From an uncultured Collinsella sp. (lineage in GTDB: Bacteria > Actinomycetota > Coriobacteriia > Coriobacteriales > Coriobacteriaceae), in the NCBI GenBank assembly GCA_902494035.1, contig CABURV010000015.1, positions 1-35,983 of the forward strand: a DNA stretch of 35,983 nucleotides. The letters run 5' to 3'. The position numbers and the translations under genes were made by a program. The notes beneath the pieces were generated by a model, which saw nothing but the letters and a program-made list of their open reading frames with translations, was not told where the DNA came from and searched no databases. This document shows, one piece after another, positions 23,300 to 31,451 of this stretch (position 1 is the stretch's first letter; every line of letters starts with the position of its first letter).

Positions 23300-23343
23300 G
23301 CCCAGCCCCGCAACAAAAACGCCAGACGGGCAAGCCGCCTGGC
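23300..23343 (-). terminator. Intrinsic terminator of the zinc-ribbon gene, with 27-bp repeat tail (copy 2)
   Basis: GCCAG-A-CGG (23321-23329) pairs with CCG-C-CTGGC (23335-23343), followed on the minus strand by GTTTTTG. The first 27 bp (23300-23326) are identical to 21587-21613. Confidence 0.85.
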
Positions 23344-23370
23344 GCTATCAGAGTGAGCTATACGCCGAGT

Positions 23371-24429
23371 CTAGTCGTAGACGCCCATTTTAAGCAGCAT
23401 GAAGGTCGGGGTACCGTCACCCTGCGCGACGCGGACCGTGCAAGTCTCGGTACGGCCCCTGGATGCGTCCGCTTGAATTGCGGCGATGAACTGGTTCTTT
23501 GGCAGGCCGTAGGTGCCCTCGGGGATGTCGGAAGGAAGTAACATGCCGCCAGCACTGTAGACCTCATAGGTGAGCTCGTAGATGTTGTCGCCAAGGTCAG
23601 TCGCGCCCGTAACGATGGCACACGGTGGGTTGTAATTTCCCTGGCCATATTCCTGTTTCAGATACAAGTACCCACCATGCGCTTCGGCCGAATCAGGAAT
23701 CGCCTGCCCCTCCGGCGTTCTGTCATAAGTCATATCGGCATCGGAAAGCGTCAGACCCGTCAAGCGGTTGAGTTCCCTATTGATCACATCAGTCGCCACA
23801 CGCTGGCTATTACCGTTGTCATAGTCGCCTTTCTCGATTCGATACGGCGCGTTGTCAATAAAATGGCACCAGATAAACTTGACCAGCTTGTATTTCTCGT
23901 CATCAGAAAGTCCGTCAGTCGAATCGAAGCCGCCCGCCTGATACCAGTCCCGATCGAAGTGCTCCTCCGTAAAGTTCGATAGGAACAGGTTCGCCGCGGC
24001 ATAGGTTGCCTGGTCATTGAGGTCGACCTTTACGCTGCTGCCCGTCTGCTCAGGTTCTTCTGCCTCACCCTCGTCGTTGGCAGGCTTCTCCTTGGAGCTT
24101 CCCTTGTCCTTGTGCTCGGCCGAGCCCTCGTCGGACCCAAGTACCGTAATTTGCGATGAGTTGCCCTGCCCAAGCGGACCCAGTACGCCGGTCAGCGCCA
24201 GAGCGGCACCGCCGGCAACGAGCACGCCCACCACGCACATGCCGACAATCACCGCGCGCTTATGCGATTTCTTTTGTACGGCACCCTGCACGGGAGGCAT
24301 CCCTGCCGCCGGCATCGACGCGGGCTCGGCGGGTGCGGCCGCCGGAGAGGCAGCGCCCATGCGTGCCCCGCAGTTCGTGCAAAAATCGGTTCCGTCGGGC
24401 ATCTCGGAGCCACACTTGGTGCAAAACAT
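23371..24429 (-). CDS. Zinc-ribbon, single-pass membrane protein of unknown function
   Basis: This 352-residue protein begins with a zinc ribbon (C3, C6, C17, C20 in MFCTKCGSEM and FCTNCGARMG). An Ala/Pro linker follows, then one membrane helix (about 59-83), a charged Ser/Glu/Lys-rich linker, and an extracytoplasmic domain of about 230 residues (NLFLSNFTEEHFDRDWY, GYLYLKQEYGQGNYNPPC). Zinc-ribbon plus single-helix proteins are common in Coriobacteriia and Firmicutes; some act as membrane sensors or adaptors, but no function can be assigned. The ATG start at 24429 puts the CxxC motif at the N-terminus as usual. A 12-bp palindrome (TGTTGCGCAACA) lies 66 bp upstream. Confidence 0.8.
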   Translation of the reverse strand: MFCTKCGSEMPDGTDFCTNCGARMGAASPAAAPAEPASMPAAGMPPVQGAVQKKSHKRAVIVGMCVVGVLVAGGAALALTGVLGPLGQGNSSQITVLGSDEGSAEHKDKGSSKEKPANDEGEAEEPEQTGSSVKVDLNDQATYAAANLFLSNFTEEHFDRDWYQAGGFDSTDGLSDDEKYKLVKFIWCHFIDNAPYRIEKGDYDNGNSQRVATDVINRELNRLTGLTLSDADMTYDRTPEGQAIPDSAEAHGGYLYLKQEYGQGNYNPPCAIVTGATDLGDNIYELTYEVYSAGGMLLPSDIPEGTYGLPKNQFIAAIQADASRGRTETCTVRVAQGDGTPTFMLLKMGVYD

Positions 24430-24495
24430 ATTCGGGCATCCCCTCATAACAAACGGCATTTGTCGCCATCATATTGAGCCTTCGCAGCCCAAATG

Positions 24496-24507
24496 TGTTG
24501 CGCAACA
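24496..24507. promoter_or_regulatory. Palindrome TGTTGCGCAACA, copy 1
   Basis: A perfect 12-bp palindrome upstream of the zinc-ribbon gene; the identical sequence occurs at 35521-35532 upstream of the Rrf2 gene. It could be an operator, but the binder is unknown. Confidence 0.4.
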
Positions 24508-24548
24508 TTGGCCACGGCCTTCGGACACCGACAAAACGTGCCGGGCCC

Positions 24549-24622
24549 CTACCCCGTCACGCGCACGCTAGGGCAAAGGTCCGCCAACGGGCACTCATCG
24601 CACTTGGGTTTGCGGGCGTCGC
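24549..24622 (-). pseudogene. Remnant of an nth (endonuclease III) 3' end
   Basis: On the minus strand this encodes DARKPKCDECPLADLCPSVRV followed by Thr, Gly and TAG, nearly the C-terminus of the intact nth at 26175-26837, including three Fe-S cysteines. Nucleotide agreement is roughly 85% over 60 bp, with changes mostly at third codon positions. No start or rest of the gene is present. It is joined directly to an mfd-like piece at 24612-24622. Confidence 0.75.
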
Positions 24623-24687
24623 GCAAACTGCACGGCCGCCATCAGCACCCGGCCCGCTCACCCAAAACGCGCATGCCCAACGTCCTC
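24612..24687 (-). pseudogene. Remnant of an mfd 5' region fused to the nth remnant
   Basis: On the minus strand GRVLMAAVQFARRP matches Mfd residues 37-50 (GRTLMAAAQFARRP). Agreement is about 80% over 45 bp, again with third-position changes. Similarity fades further upstream, with an in-frame stop and a 3-nt insertion. The mfd frame runs into a stop inside the nth remnant, so nothing functional is encoded. Confidence 0.65.
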
Positions 24688-24936
24688 GGCACAAACCAGC
24701 CTGATCGAACAGCATCAATTATCAGCTTCCAACTGCGCTACTTTGTAATTATGGCAATTCCTACTTTATAGTTGTGGTAACTTCTAGTTAGTAATTATGG
24801 TTGTTTTACCTTGACAATGTGGCAAATCCCAAAGACCTGCCACGAAACCCGGCGGATACCAACAAACTCGTCACGAGACTTTCGAACCAAAAGCATGCCT
24901 ACGAGCATGCGATACAAGACACGGAGGGCGTTAAAA

Positions 24937-26094
24937 ATGATTGAGCGAACCATGGCCCAGAAGCTACGCGACATGTCAGAATGGTTTCCCGTCGTCTCGC
25001 TTACGGGGCCACGCCAAAGCGGCAAGTCAACTCTCATCAAGGCCGTTTTTCCTGAATATGAATATCTCAACCTCGAGAACCCGGAAGTCCGTCGCGCCGC
25101 ACTCGATGACCCCGTCGGCTTTATCAGCAGGCGCCCCGATCATCTGATCATCGACGAGGCCCAATATGCACCGGAACTGTTCAGCATGATTCAGGTCGCT
25201 TCCGACGAGCGCGGAAGGACCGGCCAGTATGTATTGTCCGGCTCGCAAAACTTTTTGCTTATGCACAACATCCAGCAATCGCTTGCCGGGCGCGTCGGCA
25301 TGCTCAAGCTCCTACCTCTCTCCTACCAGGAGCTCAGCGATACGCAAATCTCGCTTGACACCTACCTGATTCGCGGGGGATACCCGCGCATATATGATGC
25401 GGGCATCCCCACCGATATGTTCTACCAAAATTACCTTATGACCTATGTGGAACGCGACGCGGGCGGCCTTCTCGACGTGCGTAACCTGAGCTCCTTTAGA
25501 AAAATGATCGGGCTGTGCGCGGCTTGCGTGGGAGGGCTGCTCAACCTATCAAGACTCGCCGCCGATGTGGGAGTCGCCACGGCGACGATCAGCTCGTGGC
25601 TTTCGATCCTGCAATCAAGCTATTTGGTGTTCTTGCTTCAGCCATATGCTGGGAACATGCGCAAGCGGCTTACCAAAGCGCCAAAACTGTACTTCTACGA
25701 CACGGGACTACTTTGTCATCTGCTTGGCATTCACGACGAGCGCAGTCTCATGAACCACCCCCTAAGCGGGGAAATATTCGAAAACCTCGTTGTATCGGAA
25801 CGCCAGAAGGCATATCTCAACAGAGGCATCGAGCCCACGCTTGTCTTTTATCGCGACGACAGTAAAAGAGAGATCGACCTTATCGATCTAACAGAGCAGG
25901 CTCGCCCACAGGCGTTCGAAATCAAATCGGGCGCCACCTATCGAGACACATTCGCTCGACACCTACGGTCTGTTGGTTCCGAACTTGGCATTCCCGCAAA
26001 GGACCGAGCCGTCGTATATCACGGCTCCGAGCGCTACGATACCGAGGGCGCATCGGTTGTGCCGGCAGAAGAGTTCTTGCTTCGGAAGTCGTAG
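24937..26094 (+). CDS. AAA+ ATPase with DUF4143 domain
   Basis: This 385-residue protein has an N-terminal AAA ATPase domain: Walker A TGPRQSGKST (23-32), Walker B HLIIDEAQ (about 68-75), and SGSQNFLL (sensor). A C-terminal DUF4143 part follows, containing a winged-helix-like stretch (LSRLAADVGVATATISSWLS) and a nuclease-like core (YFYDTGLLCHLLGI, ENLVVSE, FYRDDSKREIDLI). The role of this family is unresolved. Genes are usually solitary, strain-variable and often treated as accessory. The ATG at 24937 has GGAGGG 8 nt upstream. It is the only plus-strand gene in this half, its leader is AT-rich, and it sits beside the nth/mfd scar, all of which suggest insertion. Confidence 0.9.
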   Translation: MIERTMAQKLRDMSEWFPVVSLTGPRQSGKSTLIKAVFPEYEYLNLENPEVRRAALDDPVGFISRRPDHLIIDEAQYAPELFSMIQVASDERGRTGQYVLSGSQNFLLMHNIQQSLAGRVGMLKLLPLSYQELSDTQISLDTYLIRGGYPRIYDAGIPTDMFYQNYLMTYVERDAGGLLDVRNLSSFRKMIGLCAACVGGLLNLSRLAADVGVATATISSWLSILQSSYLVFLLQPYAGNMRKRLTKAPKLYFYDTGLLCHLLGIHDERSLMNHPLSGEIFENLVVSERQKAYLNRGIEPTLVFYRDDSKREIDLIDLTEQARPQAFEIKSGATYRDTFARHLRSVGSELGIPAKDRAVVYHGSERYDTEGASVVPAEEFLLRKS

Positions 26095-26174
26095 CGAGCG
26101 CCGTGGTCACCGACCGCGTCCCGATTTGTGCCATCCGGAGATACACAAGAGCGGCAGCACCCTGCCCTTGCAAC

Positions 26175-26837
26175 CTAGCCCACCCGTACGCTGGGGCAAA
26201 GGTCTGCCAGTGGGCACTCGTCGCACTTGGGCTTACGGGCGTCGCAGATCTCGCGGCCAAAGGTGATCCACTGGTGATTGACCGACTCCCAATACTCGTG
26301 CGGCAAAATCTTGAGCAGATCCTGCTCGGTCTTGAGCGGCTCTTTGGCGTGCGTCTTGGGACTCAGCATCAGGCGGTGCGCGATGCGGTTGACGTGCGTA
26401 TCCACCGCGATGCCTTCCACGATGCCGTACCCCACGTTGAGCACGATGTTCGCCGTCTTGCGCCCAACGCCCGGCAGCCTGACGAGTTCCTTCATGTCTG
26501 CCGGCACCTCGCCGCCGTAATCGGCGACGATCATCTGCGCGGCCTCCACGGCATGCTTGGCCTTACTCTTATAAAAGCCGAGCGACTTAATGGTGTCCGC
26601 CACGTCGGTCACACTTGCTCCGGCCATGGCCTCGGGCGTGGGCCACTGGGCAAACAATTGGGGCGTCACCTTGTTGACCTGCGCGTCGGTCGTCTGAGCC
26701 GAGAGCAGTACCGCGATGAGCAGCCTAAAGGGATTCTCGTGGTCCAAGAAGCACTCGACCGGGCCATAGCGACGGTTAAGGCGCTCGCACACCTCGATGG
26801 CGCGCTCGCGTTTGGCGGCATTGGTCTCGCGTGGCAT
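26175..26837 (-). CDS. nth: Endonuclease III
   Basis: This 220-residue bifunctional DNA glycosylase/AP lyase removes oxidised pyrimidines. Seen are LLSAQTTDAQVNKVTP (45-60), the helix-hairpin-helix LPGVGRKTANIVL (121-133) with catalytic K127, D146 in AVDTHVNR, and the [4Fe-4S] cysteines C198, C205, C208 and C214 (x6, x2, x5 spacing). The ATG at 26837 has GAGGAG 5 nt upstream. It converges on the ATPase gene across 80 bp with no obvious terminator. A second, diverged copy of its last codons lies at 24549-24622. Confidence 0.96.
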   Translation of the reverse strand: MPRETNAAKRERAIEVCERLNRRYGPVECFLDHENPFRLLIAVLLSAQTTDAQVNKVTPQLFAQWPTPEAMAGASVTDVADTIKSLGFYKSKAKHAVEAAQMIVADYGGEVPADMKELVRLPGVGRKTANIVLNVGYGIVEGIAVDTHVNRIAHRLMLSPKTHAKEPLKTEQDLLKILPHEYWESVNHQWITFGREICDARKPKCDECPLADLCPSVRVG

Positions 26838-26900
26838 AACGACTCCTCGGCTCGGCGGCATAACAAACCTATGGGCACGATTGTCCCACGTATGGGGTCT

Positions 26901-28703
26901 TTACGCCTCCAAAAATGCGCCGGTCTGGCGGCCCCACAGGCTTGCGTACTCGCCGCCAGCCTCGACAAGCTGCGCATGCGTACCGTCCTCGACAATCTCG
27001 CCGTCCGCCAGTACCACGATGCGGTCGAGCGCCGCCACGGTGGACAGGCGATGTGCCACCACAATGGAGGTGCGGCCGCGCATCAGGTTCTCGAGCGCCT
27101 CCTGCACCAGCGCCTCGGACTCGCTGTCCAAGGCAGACGTCGCCTCGTCGAGCACCAGGATCGGCGCATCGGTCAGAATAGCGCGGGCAATGGCCACGCG
27201 CTGGCGCTGGCCGCCCGAAAGCTTAACGCCCCGCTCGCCCACCATGGTGTCAAAGCCACGGGGCAGGCGGTCGATAAACTCGGTCGCATTAGCCAAGCGA
27301 GCCGCTTCGCGGATCTGCTCGTCGGTAGCGTCGGGGCGGCCGTAGGCGATATTCTCGCGAATGGAGCGATGGAACAGCAGCGCCTCCTGCGGCACGTAGG
27401 CAACTTGGCGGCGCAGGCTCTGCTGCGTGCAGCGCGAAACGTCCTGGCCGTCCACGAGCACGCGGCCGACCTGTACGTCGTCCAGGCGCAGCAACAGCTT
27501 GGTGAGTGTCGTCTTGCCCGAGCCCGATTTGCCCACCAGGCCCACGCGCTGGCCCGCCGCCACATGGAGCGTCAGGTCGTCGAACACGCTCTCGCCCGCC
27601 GCGGCATCACGGTATGCAAAGCTCAAGTGCTCAAAATCAATCGCGCCCTCGCTCACCTTGAGCTCGGGGGCGTTCTCGTCGTCTGCCACCAGACACGGCT
27701 CGTCCAGCACGCGCGTCATCTCGGCCGCATCGCCCAGCGCGCGGTTGATGCGCTGCATCATGGAGCTCACGTAGTTCAGACGCATGGTGAGGTTGTACGT
27801 ATAGGTAAAGATCATGACGAGCGCGCCGGCCGAGATGCCAAACCATGCGTTGCCGCCCGCCACGAACACGCTCACCACGGCCATGGTGATGACGATAAGG
27901 CCCGAGGTCGTAAAGTTGCGTTGCATCATGGCGTGCATCGATACCGTCTCGGCATCGCGCGCGGCGCGGTCGGCAGCATCGAACAGGTCGCGCTCAAAGT
28001 CCTCGCGCCCACAGGTCTTGACGGCCAAGATGTTCGTGACCGCATCGGACAGCACGCCCGATAGCTTGTTCTGTGCGGCGGACGTCGCGGCCGAAAGCGG
28101 CATGATGCGCTTGTACATAAGCCAGACAAACGCAATGTAGACGGCCATGATGCACACCAGGATCACGGTAAACGTCGGCACCACCGGGGCGAGTGCGGCC
28201 ACGGTGCAGATGACCGAGGTGATGGTGGGGACGAGCGAATACACCGTCACGTCCACCAGCCCCGTATAGCCGCTCATAAAACGACTCGTCTGGCTCACGA
28301 GCGATCCGCCAAAGCGGCTGGTATGGAATGTCATGGATTGGTTGGAGAGCGTGTCGAAGCATAGACGCGCCAGGTGATAGTTGCCTGCAATCTCGAGCTT
28401 GTAGACGGTGTAGTCCTGTAGCTTGGAGAGAATCTGACCCACCAGGTTAACGAGTACGAGCGCCAGGATATAGGGGCCGAAGACCTCAAACACCTGATCA
28501 CCCGCCACGGGACCGGCTTGAACGCGGTCGACAATGAGGGCCATCACATAGGTATTGGCAAACGTCAGCAAAAAGATGTAGCCCGCCGACGAGAACACCG
28601 AGAGAAAGACAATCAGCGGCTGCGTGCGCGTGACACCCCAAAACCGCTGCAGCGTGCGGCGCACGGTGGAGCGTTTCAGCGGACTGGTGTTTCTCTGAGA
28701 CAT
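26901..28703 (-). CDS. ABC transporter, fused membrane and ATPase domains (exporter type)
   Basis: This 600-residue half-transporter has six membrane helices in the first ~320 residues (including FLSVFSSAGYIFLLTFANTY) and a C-terminal nucleotide-binding domain. Motifs are Walker A GKSGSGKTT (about 390-398), Q-loop YVPQEALLF, signature LSGGQRQRVAIARA (about 494), Walker B ILVLDEATSALD and switch VAHRLS. It would work as a homodimer exporting lipids, peptides or drugs; substrate is not inferable. The ATG at 28703 has AAGGA 5 nt upstream and removes a 12-residue Arg-rich extension. It lies 63 bp upstream of nth and 127 bp downstream of the RmuC gene. Confidence 0.93.
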   Translation of the reverse strand: MSQRNTSPLKRSTVRRTLQRFWGVTRTQPLIVFLSVFSSAGYIFLLTFANTYVMALIVDRVQAGPVAGDQVFEVFGPYILALVLVNLVGQILSKLQDYTVYKLEIAGNYHLARLCFDTLSNQSMTFHTSRFGGSLVSQTSRFMSGYTGLVDVTVYSLVPTITSVICTVAALAPVVPTFTVILVCIMAVYIAFVWLMYKRIMPLSAATSAAQNKLSGVLSDAVTNILAVKTCGREDFERDLFDAADRAARDAETVSMHAMMQRNFTTSGLIVITMAVVSVFVAGGNAWFGISAGALVMIFTYTYNLTMRLNYVSSMMQRINRALGDAAEMTRVLDEPCLVADDENAPELKVSEGAIDFEHLSFAYRDAAAGESVFDDLTLHVAAGQRVGLVGKSGSGKTTLTKLLLRLDDVQVGRVLVDGQDVSRCTQQSLRRQVAYVPQEALLFHRSIRENIAYGRPDATDEQIREAARLANATEFIDRLPRGFDTMVGERGVKLSGGQRQRVAIARAILTDAPILVLDEATSALDSESEALVQEALENLMRGRTSIVVAHRLSTVAALDRIVVLADGEIVEDGTHAQLVEAGGEYASLWGRQTGAFLEA

Positions 28704-28779
28704 GGGCTTCCTTTCGCGTCTGATAGGGCGAAACGCCATTGTTGCACACTAAAGCGCACTTCAGGCAAGCGCGATGTGA

Positions 28780-28823
28780 AAGGCAGCGGGGTGCCCGCGT
28801 TTGCGCCGGTGCCCCGCTGCCTT
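28780..28823 (-). terminator. Intrinsic terminator of the RmuC gene
   Basis: AAGGCAGCGGGG (28780-28791) pairs exactly with 28812-28823. The T tract on the minus strand is short (CCTTTC). Confidence 0.6.
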
Positions 28824-28830
28824 GTTGCAA

Positions 28831-30186
28831 TTAGTCCTCGTCTTCTTGGTCTGTGGAAAGGCCCGCGGGCGTGAGTCCCAAGATCTCATCGGCTTGGTCG
28901 GCGTCTTCCAGCGCGTCGATGTCCTTGAGCTTGCGCTCCATGACGTTGGTGCGCGTGGTGATGATGCCCTCGACCGTTTTGCCCGCGGTCTCGATCTGCT
29001 GCTGGGCGCGGCGCAGCGCCTTTTGATAGCGCGGCAGCTCGGCCTTGACGGCGGAGAGCACGCGCAGTACATCGTCGGTGCGTTTTTGCAGCTTAAACGT
29101 TTGGTAACTCATCTGCAGGCTGTTGAGAATGGCCGCCATGGTGCTAGGGCCGGCAACGTTGACGTGATAGTCGCGGCCCAGGGTCTCGATAAGCCCGGGG
29201 CGGCTGACGACCTCGGCGTACAGTCCCTCAAACGGAACGAACATGATGCCAAAGTTGGTCGTTGCCGGCACACTCAGGTACTTTTCGCAGATGTCCTTGG
29301 CCTCGCGCTTGACCATGGTGTCGAGCGTCTTGCGCGCAGCCGCCACGGTCTCCGCATCGCCCGACTCCTGCGCGTCGAGCAAGTGCTCGTACGCGTCGCC
29401 CGGAAACTTAGAGTCAATCGGCAGCAGCACGGGGTCGCCCTCGTCCACCGGCAGCTTGACGGCAAACTCAACACGCTCCGAGGCTCCGGGCCTGGTGGCA
29501 ACGTTTTCCAGATACTGGTCGGGTGTGAGGATGTCCGTCAGGATCGCACCCAGCTGCACCTCGCCCAAAATACCGCGCGCCTTCACATTGCCCAGCACGC
29601 GCTTAAGATCGCCCACGCCGGTGGCGATGGATTGCATGTCGCCCAGGCCCTTGTAGACGGCTTCGAGCTGGTCGCTCACCTGCTTAAACGATGACGACAG
29701 GCGATCGTTGAGCGTGCGGGAGAGCTTCTCGTCCACCGTTGCGCGCATCTGATCGAGTTGCACGTTGTTGTCTTTGCGGATAGCACCCAGCTGGGCATCG
29801 ACCGTCTCGCGCACCTTGTCCAGGCGGTGCTCGATGCCCTCGCGGTTGGCACCGAGCTGTTGGGCCGTCTCGCGGCGCAGGTCATCCATCCGGTCACCAG
29901 CTTGCGAAAACTCACGCGCGATGGTCAGGTAACGTTGCTGCTCCACGGCCGCATCTGTCGTCTGCTGCTGCGCGATGGCATTGGCCGTGCGGCGAGTTTC
30001 GGCCAGCGCGACGTTCAGGGCATCGAGCGCGTTGTTGGCCTGCTCGAGTGCTGCCAGCGTTTCCGCGCTACTGTCGCCACGCTCCCGCAACTCGGCACGC
30101 AGGCTCTTGAGCTGGAGGGCGCAAGCCACAGCAACCCCCACCGCCACCAAGGCGATCACAACAAGCACAATATCAATAGCAGACAT
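28831..30186 (-). CDS. rmuC: RmuC-family DNA recombination protein
   Basis: This 451-residue protein has an N-terminal membrane anchor (about 4-25; IDIVLVVIALVAVGVAVACA) followed by a long coiled coil (about 28-170). The conserved RmuC core comes next (about 190-400; GDLKRVLGNVKARGILGEVQ, DSKFPGDAYEHLL, IMFVPFEGLYAEV, GPSTMAAILNSLQM). RmuC-type proteins limit DNA inversions in E. coli and have a restriction-nuclease-like fold. The start at 30186 puts the membrane segment at the N-terminus and has GGAG nearby. The C-terminal tail is acidic. Confidence 0.92.
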   Translation of the reverse strand: MSAIDIVLVVIALVAVGVAVACALQLKSLRAELRERGDSSAETLAALEQANNALDALNVALAETRRTANAIAQQQTTDAAVEQQRYLTIAREFSQAGDRMDDLRRETAQQLGANREGIEHRLDKVRETVDAQLGAIRKDNNVQLDQMRATVDEKLSRTLNDRLSSSFKQVSDQLEAVYKGLGDMQSIATGVGDLKRVLGNVKARGILGEVQLGAILTDILTPDQYLENVATRPGASERVEFAVKLPVDEGDPVLLPIDSKFPGDAYEHLLDAQESGDAETVAAARKTLDTMVKREAKDICEKYLSVPATTNFGIMFVPFEGLYAEVVSRPGLIETLGRDYHVNVAGPSTMAAILNSLQMSYQTFKLQKRTDDVLRVLSAVKAELPRYQKALRRAQQQIETAGKTVEGIITTRTNVMERKLKDIDALEDADQADEILGLTPAGLSTDQEDED

Positions 30187-30237
30187 AAACTCCGCCCAAC
30201 AAACCCAATCGAGCACCAATCAAAACCGCGATCAATC

Positions 30238-30801
30238 TTACCCCGCCATACGCACCGGGCGCCCGGCCCCTTCTTGGGCGCCCCTCTCCTCCGCATATTC
30301 CATAATGCGGCGCGCCGTCTCCCTGCTCACCTTTGAGTCATCACCGGCTAAATATGCGTACACGTTTCCCTTATTCAGATTCAAATCGCGGCAGAGACCG
30401 TAGCGCGTTACACCCGATTCCTCTAGCGCTCCCAACGTTCTTTTTCGCATCAGGGCGTTGATTCTTCTGTCCGCCACTGGCTTTTCCTTCACCGCTCTAT
30501 ACGCACGCCAAACGTTGGCATAACGATTAGGAAGTTTGTCCTCGGCGCATAGAGATGCCAGGCTACCCGTTTGGGCGTACAAGGACAAAACGCCTCGGTA
30601 ACCCTCTTCCATCCACGAACCCTCGGATAAGCCCAGAACGTATTCGGCTTTACCCTGTGCCAAAGCGAGCAAAAACAGGGGCTCCGCCACGCGCGGCGCA
30701 ACCGTCGTCGCTTGCTTAACCAGTTTTCTAAAACTGAGCGACTGCTGTCCGGATAGCTCTCGGCAATAGCCTTTTAAGAATCCCTCAAAGGTCAGATTCA
30801 A
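30238..30801 (-). CDS. HTH protein partner of a nucleotidyltransferase-fold protein (toxin-antitoxin-like pair)
   Basis: This 187-residue protein has an all-helical N-terminal part (about 1-125) and a C-terminal helix-turn-helix (about 131-172; RYGLCRDLNLNKGNVYAYLA). The rest I do not recognise. The start is TTG at 30801, supported by AGGAGG 7 nt upstream and by a TTGA overlap with the stop of the preceding gene, a sign of translational coupling. A longer frame exists but would bury that signal. With the upstream nucleotidyltransferase-fold gene it resembles two-gene toxin-antitoxin or abortive-infection modules; here the HTH protein is second. The function is an inference. Confidence 0.75.
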   Translation of the reverse strand: MNLTFEGFLKGYCRELSGQQSLSFRKLVKQATTVAPRVAEPLFLLALAQGKAEYVLGLSEGSWMEEGYRGVLSLYAQTGSLASLCAEDKLPNRYANVWRAYRAVKEKPVADRRINALMRKRTLGALEESGVTRYGLCRDLNLNKGNVYAYLAGDDSKVSRETARRIMEYAEERGAQEGAGRPVRMAG

Positions 30802-31328
30802 CCGAGCACCTCCTTTTTGTATTGGCTGTATGCGCAGACCATCTCTTGATAACTCCGCTCCGAAGGCGACGACGCCAGCGCCTCGCCCTCGTCGAATATA
30901 AGCCGTTCGAGCAGTCCCCAATCAAGTCGGTCGACGAATGCCTGGCTATGAAGATCGATGATGTCGTTCGGACGACAGGCATAGAGCTTCATTACCGCCA
31001 GGTCCTCCAAGGATGGCGTAAAGTACCTGATAAAGCGCGCCCCAATATCCAAGGGAATCAAACGATCTTCGTAATTGAACGGCATCTGATTACAATATGC
31101 CACCGCCATACCATTCACCTCGGGGTATCGAGCTATGATCTCGCGGAGGCACCTATCTGCCTCAAACACATCAATGTCATGTGTAACCGAACGATTCGTC
31201 ACATCGTTTAGCATGAAGGCGCTTCCTCCCACCAATACAACGTTCGGCCTGTCGTCTCTTGGACCTATTTCCAGCTCCGCCTCTTCGTCAATGCCCAAAA
31301 GAGTCTGCTCTAAATCCTGCTTATACAT
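30798..31328 (-). CDS. Nucleotidyltransferase-fold protein (DUF6036/AbiEii-like)
   Basis: This 176-residue protein has VLVGGSAFML (31-40) followed by THDIDVFEA (49-57). These are the G[GS] and D-x-D motifs of the nucleotidyltransferase fold used by AbiEii/MNT/DUF6036 proteins. Later come PSLEDLAVMKLYACRPNDIIDL, typical of these families, in which Lys and Asp help binding. It overlaps the HTH gene by 4 bp. Upstream is a 7-bp inverted repeat (31341-31361) placed where a repressor would act. The leader is AT-rich, unlike its neighbours, suggesting transfer. A toxin-like NMP or tRNA modification activity is possible but unproven. Confidence 0.78.
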   Translation of the reverse strand: MYKQDLEQTLLGIDEEAELEIGPRDDRPNVVLVGGSAFMLNDVTNRSVTHDIDVFEADRCLREIIARYPEVNGMAVAYCNQMPFNYEDRLIPLDIGARFIRYFTPSLEDLAVMKLYACRPNDIIDLHSQAFVDRLDWGLLERLIFDEGEALASSPSERSYQEMVCAYSQYKKEVLG

Positions 31329-31340
31329 AGCAAATCCTAT

Positions 31341-31361
31341 TATTATTTATCTTCAATAATA
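31341..31361. promoter_or_regulatory. Candidate autoregulatory operator of the NTase/HTH pair
   Basis: TATTATT (31341-31347), 7 bp, and its complement AATAATA (31355-31361) form a perfect inverted repeat 12 bp upstream of the ATG, in an AT-rich leader. Confidence 0.45.
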
Positions 31362-31451
31362 CTATTCAGTCGCACGACAGGACCCACAGGATGCAAGAAT
31401 TCTGCTCGTGGCGATAATTCGTACACCCTGGAAGTCCTAATGTGACAAACG

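Larger units (their letters stand above)
24430..24936. other. 507-bp intergenic region between divergent genes
   Basis: It holds the promoter side of the zinc-ribbon gene with a TGTTGCGCAACA palindrome (24496-24507), the nth/mfd scar (24549-24687), and an AT-rich leader of the ATPase gene with GTAATTATGG repeated at 24745-24754 and 24791-24800. I see no intact gene. Confidence 0.65.

Noticed and set aside
24811..24816. TTGACA as a -35 box for the ATPase gene
   Set aside because: No -10-like sequence follows at suitable spacing.
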